Assembly (NCBI GenBank): GCA_947302825.1
Contig: CAMYWP010000007.1
Location: forward strand, 1-33,197
Direction: 5' to 3'
Length of the DNA: 33,197 nt
From: an uncultured Bacteroidales bacterium
GTDB taxonomy: Bacteria; Bacteroidota; Bacteroidia; Bacteroidales; UBA932
This document shows, in pieces, positions 26,863 to 33,197 of this stretch; position 1 is the first letter of the stretch; each line of letters starts with the position of its first letter. The position numbers were made by a program, and so were the translations under genes. The notes beneath the pieces are model-generated. The model did no database searches and was not told the DNA's origin. It worked only from the letters and a program-made list of their open reading frames with translations.

Positions 26863-29800
26863 ATGAAAGTAATAAAAAGTATCTCCTTTTTTTTGCTCTG
26901 CTTATCCTCCGTTGTCCATGCTCAAATAAGTCGGGGCATAGCCACGGAGCCCACATTTAATTTAGAACCGGCAGACGGCGTATATGAAGTACAAAGACAT
27001 CGTGCAAGTTTGTACTCTTTTTGCGTAGGCCAAACCGACGGATTCACCATTCTATATCTTCCCGACGAAGACTCCAGGCGCTTGGAGGAGCAATTTCGCA
27101 ATGTTTTTCAATATGCCTATGACATCCGGACTGTCCACCTGCCGGAGGATCCGCTTGACAGAAGCAGGAAAGCCATTTTACAGAACCTGTCCAATGCCGT
27201 AGATTCTGCCCGGGAGGGAGATGTTATCCTGTTGTATTTTTCAGGGCACGGTATTCTGGCCGACAATCCATATGTTTCAAAAGAGTATTATTTCCTTCCC
27301 TCCGACGCTAAATATAAGGACCCCAGCACGTCGGCTCTCGGCGGACAAGAAATTCGGAAACACATAGACCGGATGGTCTCTAAGGGCGCTCTGGTGCTGG
27401 TTTTTGTAGATACCTGCCATGCAGAAGCGCTATTCCCCAACGAAGCGGATGTCAAGGGCAGCGGCGGCGTAGCATACTTTGGTTCCAGCTCAATAAACGC
27501 CCAGACCGTAGAGAATGGCTATATACGCTCTACAGATTTTACAGAAACGCTGGTGAGGCTCCTGGAAGGCAATAATGTTGAGGGAGACCTGACAGTACAG
27601 TCTTTTGCCGAAGCCCTAAATTCTCCCAAAACCGGCAACGTTAAACCTCGGCTTATCAACGCCAAGGACAGGGTCTTGCTACACTCGCTTAAGAAAAAAT
27701 ACGAGTATCATCTTCGCCGGGACCGGTATCTTGACTTCATTAGCCGTGGCCGGAAAGCGCTCATTCAAAATGACTATCCCAGATCCTATTTTGAATTTTC
27801 TGAGGCCCACGATCTGGAACGCGGGTTAGTCGCCCGTGACTGGGAGGATTATTCGGACGACATCAAGGTGCTGAACAATACCGTGGCCGAGGCCGTAAAA
27901 AAACACGAAGACGACTTTTCTAATTCCATCTGGAGGACATTATCTCAAATCCGGGAGAACAGGAGCACTTTCCATCTGGATAGAAATATCGTGGATATGA
28001 AGACTCTCCTGAGTTGTTCCGGCATGTATTTCATGGAACAGAAAGACTATGAAAGAGCATACGGATATTTCGAAAAAGCCTTTCTTCAGTACGGAGATTT
28101 GCAGCGGTCGCCCTATCATATGGCCCAAATTGCAGAAAAGCACCTTCCCGGAAAACTCTCCCGAAAAGAAATCGGCCACTATTATGACATTGCCCAGGAA
28201 AACGGATATACTGGAGAAGCGTTTCTGGCAATTAGGCGGCAGTTAATGGAACAAGCTGCCCAGGGAATCTCTCATGCCCAGACCATACTGGGCCGGTGCT
28301 ATTACAAAGGTGACACGCTTGGGTTTAAAAGAGACTCCGTGCTGGCTGTCAAATGGCTTCGCCTGGCCTGTGAAAAGAATGAAACTGTTGCTTTGCTTAA
28401 TCTGGGCTTTTGTTACCGGGATGGTTTTGGTGTCGAAGAGGACAAGGATAAAGCGCAGGAATATTTCGAAAAAGCCGCTAGTCAGGGATCACGCCGCGCC
28501 GAGTATCAAATAGCACAAGAGCAATATAACTCCGGGGACAAAAAACAGCAGCGGATAGCCTATAAGACGGCTCGGAAGCTGGCCGATGCCAATTATTCGT
28601 GGGGACATCTTCTGCTGGGGGACTGTTATTATGAGGGGGGCGTTGTTAAAAAAGACGTGGCCCGGTCCCAGAAACATTACCTGCAGGCGGCCGAATTAGG
28701 AAATCCCTTTGCCCAGGCTTTCTTGGGTATCTGTTATGCCTCCGGAAATAGATTCCCGTTCAACCCATCCCTCGCTGTGAAATGGACCCGACGCAGCGTG
28801 GAGCAAAATGATCCGACTGGGAAATATCTGATGGGCGGGCTATATGAATTAGGCATCGGTGTACCGCAGAGCGACTCCTTGGCGTTCCACTATTATCAAA
28901 TGGCGGCAGATAATGATTTTACAGAAGCTTTTCCTAAAGTAAGCCGATACTATATAAGCGGAATAGGCGTTGAGCAAAATGCCGAAAAAGCCGAATACTG
29001 GATGAAGAAGGCCATTAAAGCCTATCAGACAAATGCCGAAGATCTTGCGAATCTGTATCTTAAGATATCTGTTCTTTACAATGGAACCGATGAAATCTTT
29101 TATAAGACCCATTATCCTGAAAATAATGCGCTCATCATCGACCGGAACCGGGCTTACGGTTATCTTTTGAAAGCACAGGAGTTGGGTGTCAGCGAAAATT
29201 TCCGCGGCGAATTGTATTTCCAACTGGCCTTGTGTTATGAATTGGGCTGGGGGACGGAAGAAGATACCCAAAAGGCTTTGGCGTACTATGACCTTTCCTC
29301 GCAATACGGATCTGTCGAGGCCATCAACAGAACAGGTTTAATATATTATTATACAGATCCGAATCCGGGCGCTCCGGATGGCAAGAAAAAAGCTTTGTCC
29401 TATTTCCGGGAAGCATCCGAAAAGGGGTCTCTGGTCGCCACCCGAAATACCGGTCTCTGTCTTTTGGAACTCTGCGATACACTGGCCGCCAAGCCTTATC
29501 TGGCAGAAGCTGCCAACGCCGGTGATTACATAGCGCAGGATATCTTGGGTGACTACTATTATTTTGGACACCTTGGAGAAACCCGCAATTTTGATATTGC
29601 ACAGGATTACTATGAAAAATCCTTTCAACAAGTGAATCGGAAATCCGTCGCCGACAAACTGGGATGGATTTATTGTGAAAAAGGGAATGAGTGCTATTAT
29701 GCTCAAGATTACCAAAAGGCTTATCACTGGTTTCAAAAGTCCATAGATGTAGGGTATGCACTGGCCTGGCTGAATGTGGGTGTCATGTACGATACCGGCA

Positions 29801-30264
29801 AGGGGTTCCCGATAGACAAAGAAATGGCCGCCCAATACTATGTCGAAGCCTATGAACACGGTTGCCAGGATGGGCAGATTATTGAGGATATCTCTTACTA
29901 TTATTCTGTTCTGTTTGTCAAACAATACAATAAAAAGGCCTATGATAAGGCCTATGTCCTGGCACAAAAGGCCGTGGACACCGGTTCTGCCGAGCATCTT
30001 TATTGGCTAGCCTATATGCTCAATAACGGTATTGGCGTCGAAAAGAATCCGGAAAAAGCTCAACAATACTATATTATGGCGTATCCTTTCCGGTCTGAAA
30101 TGCCCGAATCGATACAAAAACGCATGGCACATGATTATTATAATCTTTTTGCCTATTCCTATAAAGCAAAATATTATAAAAGCGCATTAAGATGGTGTGA
30201 ATATGCGGCGGAAATGGGGGATAAGGAGGCGAAAAAATGGTTGCCTATCGTAAGGAAAAAATAA
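26863..30264 (+). CDS. Exported caspase-family (peptidase C14-like) protein with long Sel1-like repeat region
   Basis: Signal peptide MKVIKSISFFLLCLSSVVHAQ; catalytic His in LLYFSGHGI (codon 27247-27249) and Cys in VFVDTCHAE (codon 27415-27417); many Sel1-like repeats (e.g. AVKWLRLACEKNETVALLNLGFCYRDGFGVEEDKDKAQEYFEKAASQGS). Track ORF start trimmed. Confidence 0.9.
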   Translation: MKVIKSISFFLLCLSSVVHAQISRGIATEPTFNLEPADGVYEVQRHRASLYSFCVGQTDGFTILYLPDEDSRRLEEQFRNVFQYAYDIRTVHLPEDPLDRSRKAILQNLSNAVDSAREGDVILLYFSGHGILADNPYVSKEYYFLPSDAKYKDPSTSALGGQEIRKHIDRMVSKGALVLVFVDTCHAEALFPNEADVKGSGGVAYFGSSSINAQTVENGYIRSTDFTETLVRLLEGNNVEGDLTVQSFAEALNSPKTGNVKPRLINAKDRVLLHSLKKKYEYHLRRDRYLDFISRGRKALIQNDYPRSYFEFSEAHDLERGLVARDWEDYSDDIKVLNNTVAEAVKKHEDDFSNSIWRTLSQIRENRSTFHLDRNIVDMKTLLSCSGMYFMEQKDYERAYGYFEKAFLQYGDLQRSPYHMAQIAEKHLPGKLSRKEIGHYYDIAQENGYTGEAFLAIRRQLMEQAAQGISHAQTILGRCYYKGDTLGFKRDSVLAVKWLRLACEKNETVALLNLGFCYRDGFGVEEDKDKAQEYFEKAASQGSRRAEYQIAQEQYNSGDKKQQRIAYKTARKLADANYSWGHLLLGDCYYEGGVVKKDVARSQKHYLQAAELGNPFAQAFLGICYASGNRFPFNPSLAVKWTRRSVEQNDPTGKYLMGGLYELGIGVPQSDSLAFHYYQMAADNDFTEAFPKVSRYYISGIGVEQNAEKAEYWMKKAIKAYQTNAEDLANLYLKISVLYNGTDEIFYKTHYPENNALIIDRNRAYGYLLKAQELGVSENFRGELYFQLALCYELGWGTEEDTQKALAYYDLSSQYGSVEAINRTGLIYYYTDPNPGAPDGKKKALSYFREASEKGSLVATRNTGLCLLELCDTLAAKPYLAEAANAGDYIAQDILGDYYYFGHLGETRNFDIAQDYYEKSFQQVNRKSVADKLGWIYCEKGNECYYAQDYQKAYHWFQKSIDVGYALAWLNVGVMYDTGKGFPIDKEMAAQYYVEAYEHGCQDGQIIEDISYYYSVLFVKQYNKKAYDKAYVLAQKAVDTGSAEHLYWLAYMLNNGIGVEKNPEKAQQYYIMAYPFRSEMPESIQKRMAHDYYNLFAYSYKAKYYKSALRWCEYAAEMGDKEAKKWLPIVRKK

Positions 30265-30266
30265 AA

Positions 30267-31406
30267 ATGCAGCCTCTCAAGAACAATACGCCCGCAAAAT
30301 TGATACTGTTTCATCTGGCAGTATCGGCGGGGAGCGTGCTCATCGCGGCGTTCCTGTATTTTGGGCTGGGAGAATGGCTGGCCCGACACCAGGCCGAGGC
30401 AGACAAACTGTCCTATATCGGCCGATATTACAATTTACACAACCGGTCCGAAAGCGGTTTCGAAGCAGAAAACATACGCCTGATTAACTTCTATGAAACC
30501 AGCCCCGATGATTCCCTGATTCGGTATAACATAGCCGCCGTCATCGAACGCCTGGGAGAACTGAACCCCCTGGTTATAGGTTTGGATATACGTTTCAAAG
30601 GACATCAGAATCCCCGCATAGACCAATATCTGGAAGATGTCATTTTAAGGAATCGAAACAAAATCGTCGTTTCCCGTTTTTATACGGAAGAGCAAGTTAT
30701 GCGTTCCTTTTTTGATACGGACGACGCCCATCTGACATTCGGATATACCAATGTCGGAGATTTCTACTCCCATCCCAGCAGTGTGGACAATGCTTTTTCC
30801 GAAAGAATCCTATCGGAGGCAGGACTGTTGAACCAAGAGTTCAAAGCTAAGAAACGGATTCTTGACTTTTCCAATCTGGGCGTGGAATATATAAACTATG
30901 ATTCTTTTCTGGAAGAATCGGCCCAAGCCGCCGCACGAGATATCGACGGAAAGATAGTAATCCTGGCCGATATTTATGATGAAAAAGATGTCCTGAATAT
31001 CCCGTTTATGGTGCGCAACCAGAACTGGATGCCGGGAGCGATATACCACATTTATTGCATGAACTCCATGCAGAAAGGGGGACCCTTTTTTAAAGGAAAT
31101 CTGTGGCTGAGTGTATTGCTATGCCTGCTTTTGTCCTTCCTCTATTCCTTATTTGCTGGTTGGCTTTCTTCCTTGACAAAAAAAATACGCAAGGACCCCA
31201 CACGGTCTCGGGCGGTGATTGGTATACTCATCGCCAAGCCGGTCATTTTGGCCATCGTTTGGTGGATGATTCCTTATCTGCTGATGTTTGTTGTGACAGA
31301 TTGGTTCCGAATTGTACCTAATTTGACTGTCGCCATGCTGTCCGTTTCCATGATTCTGCTTTTCTTCGAAAACTTAATAGATGAACTTAAAGAACGAATG
31401 ATATGA
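30267..31406 (+). CDS. CHASE2-domain membrane protein without a recognisable output domain
   Basis: N-terminal TM, extracytoplasmic CHASE2-like region (IAAVIERLGELNPLVIGLDIRFKG...IDQYLEDVILRNRNKIVVSRF...), three C-terminal TM helices, ends ELKERMI. Starts 2 nt after the caspase-gene stop. Confidence 0.75.
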   Translation: MQPLKNNTPAKLILFHLAVSAGSVLIAAFLYFGLGEWLARHQAEADKLSYIGRYYNLHNRSESGFEAENIRLINFYETSPDDSLIRYNIAAVIERLGELNPLVIGLDIRFKGHQNPRIDQYLEDVILRNRNKIVVSRFYTEEQVMRSFFDTDDAHLTFGYTNVGDFYSHPSSVDNAFSERILSEAGLLNQEFKAKKRILDFSNLGVEYINYDSFLEESAQAAARDIDGKIVILADIYDEKDVLNIPFMVRNQNWMPGAIYHIYCMNSMQKGGPFFKGNLWLSVLLCLLLSFLYSLFAGWLSSLTKKIRKDPTRSRAVIGILIAKPVILAIVWWMIPYLLMFVVTDWFRIVPNLTVAMLSVSMILLFFENLIDELKERMI

Positions 31407-32113
31407 ACCTGCTCTATCTTTTCGTAATCGCATCTCTAGCCCTTCCCCAAAGAGGGAACAGGGGCAACCTGCAGCTCGGCTTGGTAGATAAGCAGGCTGC
31501 AGTCAAGCCTGCCGGCGAGACCCGATGGAAACCAGTTTCTAATGAAGATGCAGGAATGCCTCTCCACCTGAAAGATTCGGTTAGCGTGATGGGGGAATCT
31601 TTGTTCATCCGGGAACTGAAAAATGGGAAAAAGAGGATATACCAGGCCGATTCAGGGAATTGGACTGTTGACGATATCATAAAGGGAAAGGCCTATCACA
31701 CCCATCGGGAAAAGGAAAAACCCGCCGACTCCGTCAAAGGCGACTTGGACCAATATTTCTTTGACCTTATAGTTAACGGTAAGGCCTGCGAGAATTTTAA
31801 GTATGGGGATCATCCTGATATCCGTGTCATCAACAATAGTAACGAACCTATCTACTTCTGCGCCGTCTGGTTGGAGGGAACATCAGGATGGAATATCCTT
31901 AGGGACAACAATTCGATCCTTCTTCCTCCTCACACTTCCACCTATGAGGAATCTTTGGAATCTTTCCTTGTTGGCCCCCCGGAAGGAGACGCTGAAGTTT
32001 TCCTGTTTGTCTCTGAAAAACCTTTTAGCGTGCAGGAAGCCATCAACTGCCTATCCTTAAACGACAATTCCTTCCATTCTTTGGTTAAACATGTTACCAT
32101 AACCAAAAAATAA
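31403..32113 (+). CDS. Exported protein with C-terminal DUF4384-like region
   Basis: 236 aa. Signal-like N-terminus; DIRVINNSNEPIYFCAVWLEGTSGWNIL...ILLPPHTSTYEE...LVGPPEGDAEVFLFVSEKPFSVQEA resembles DUF4384. ATGA overlap with the CHASE2 gene stop. Confidence 0.6.
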   Translation: MNLLYLFVIASLALPQRGNRGNLQLGLVDKQAAVKPAGETRWKPVSNEDAGMPLHLKDSVSVMGESLFIRELKNGKKRIYQADSGNWTVDDIIKGKAYHTHREKEKPADSVKGDLDQYFFDLIVNGKACENFKYGDHPDIRVINNSNEPIYFCAVWLEGTSGWNILRDNNSILLPPHTSTYEESLESFLVGPPEGDAEVFLFVSEKPFSVQEAINCLSLNDNSFHSLVKHVTITKK

Positions 32114-32126
32114 GCTCTAAACGCCT

Positions 32127-32438
32127 ATGGCCAATCTGTTCAATTTTGGTTTCTTCGGCAACCAGCCGCACCGGGTGTTCAATTACAAGCCCCGGTACTA
32201 CGATCCCGAAGAAGAAAAACGCCGCCAGATGTTCGGCGAAGTGGACGGCAGCAACGACAAAGCCCGCCAAAGCGGCGAATACGTGCCCGGCAGCAGCCTG
32301 CGGGGCGCCTTCCGTAATGGCAATTATCAGAAAACCCGCTCCGACATGCGCGCCGCCCACACCATCATAACCATCGTCACTCTGGTCCTGATCGTCCTGG
32401 CCCTCATCTACATCTCCAAATTCTTTGAATTGCTGTAA
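32127..32438 (+). CDS. Small conserved membrane protein (103 aa) upstream of mutL
   Basis: MANLFNFGFFGNQPHRVFNYKPRYYDPEEEKRRQMFGE...; C-terminal TM TIITIVTLVLIVLALIYISKFFELL. Confidence 0.75.
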   Translation: MANLFNFGFFGNQPHRVFNYKPRYYDPEEEKRRQMFGEVDGSNDKARQSGEYVPGSSLRGAFRNGNYQKTRSDMRAAHTIITIVTLVLIVLALIYISKFFELL

Positions 32439-32440
32439 AC

Positions 32441-33197
32441 GTGGAACTGAGAATCCTACCCAAGAATATCGCCGATATGATCGCTGCGGGGGAGGTGGTC
32501 CAGAGACCCGCCTCCGTGGTAAAGGAGCTGATGGAGAATGCGGTGGATGCCGGCGCCACGGACGTGAAAGTGGTGGTCACCGATGCCGGCCGCACCCTTA
32601 TCCAGGTAATTGACAACGGCTGCGGCATGAGCCCCGACGACGCCGTCCTGTGCTTCGAGCGCCACGCCACCAGCAAGCTCACATCGGCCGAAGACCTGCA
32701 TCATATCCTTACTTTCGGCTTCCGCGGCGAGGCCCTGGCTTCCATTGCCGCCGTGGCCGAAGTCACCCTGCGCACCCGTCTGGCCAGCGAAGAGGCCGGC
32801 GTGGAAGTGACCATGGCCGGCTCCGAGAACAAAGGCACGCGGGAGATTTCCTGCCCCGTGGGCACCAATATCGCCGTACGCAACCTGTTCTACAACATCC
32901 CCGCCCGCCGGAAGTTCCTCAAAAGCGACAGCGTGGAACTGCGGCACATCGTGGAGGAGTTCCAGCGCGTAGCCCTCACCCGGCCGGATATTGCCTTCTC
33001 CCTGAGCCACAACGGCAAGGACATCCACGTGGTGAAGGCCGCCAAAAGCCATAAATTCCGCATCCAGGACCTGCTGGGGGCCGCGCTTATCGGTGGCCTG
33101 GTAGATATCGGGGCCGATACCAGCATCGCCGCCCTGCGTGGTTATGTAGGAAAGCCCGAAAGCGCCCGCAAGACCCTGGGCAACCAGTTCTTCTTCG
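32441..33197 (+). CDS. mutL: DNA mismatch repair protein MutL, 5' part, truncated by the window end
   Basis: GTG start (not in ORF track). Translates V/MELRILPKNIADMIAAGEVVQRPASVVKELMENAVDAGAT...DNGCGMSPDDAVLCFERHATSKL...TFGFRGEALASI. Confidence 0.95.
   Translation, partial: MELRILPKNIADMIAAGEVVQRPASVVKELMENAVDAGATDVKVVVTDAGRTLIQVIDNGCGMSPDDAVLCFERHATSKLTSAEDLHHILTFGFRGEALASIAAVAEVTLRTRLASEEAGVEVTMAGSENKGTREISCPVGTNIAVRNLFYNIPARRKFLKSDSVELRHIVEEFQRVALTRPDIAFSLSHNGKDIHVVKAAKSHKFRIQDLLGAALIGGLVDIGADTSIAALRGYVGKPESARKTLGNQFFF

Noticed and set aside
1-33197. CRISPR array, IS element or prophage
   Set aside because: No spaced direct repeats, transposase, integrase or phage structural genes were seen on either strand.

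Overview
The window is chromosomal DNA from a Bacteroidales-type bacterium, judged by TAnnTTTG -7 promoter boxes, fimbrillin, BACON and BspA domains, GH95 and GH3 enzymes, and Bacteroidales-type gene content. Contents from left to right: (1) the 3' half of a tRNA with CAT anticodon, whose 3' end and terminator are repeated about 1.25 kb downstream on the far side of a lone DUF1016/YhcG-type nuclease gene; (2) a minus-strand operon with a 39-aa Gly-rich peptide, a fimbrillin/BACON lipoprotein, a 1128-aa fimbrillin + BspA-LRR + BACON + M64-peptidase chimera, and a second small fimbrillin; (3) a housekeeping and glycan block: upp, SpoIIE phosphatase, GH95, Gfo/Idh/MocA, PBP4, SurA-type proteins, an OstA-like gene split by an in-frame TAG, galE, DUF1232, TlpA-like, ispF, GH3, radA; (4) a three-gene, tightly coupled, apparently envelope-located module of exported caspase-Sel1 protein, CHASE2 membrane protein and DUF4384-like secreted protein; (5) a small membrane protein and the start of mutL. 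The two most interesting signals are the caspase/CHASE2/DUF4384-like module and a strongly over-represented 7-mer, GGCCGAT/ATCGGCC (about 70 copies by hand count, about 5-6 expected from composition), which is dense in core genes and sparse in the accessory segments. No tools were run. Family calls come from reading the supplied translations, and counts are by eye.
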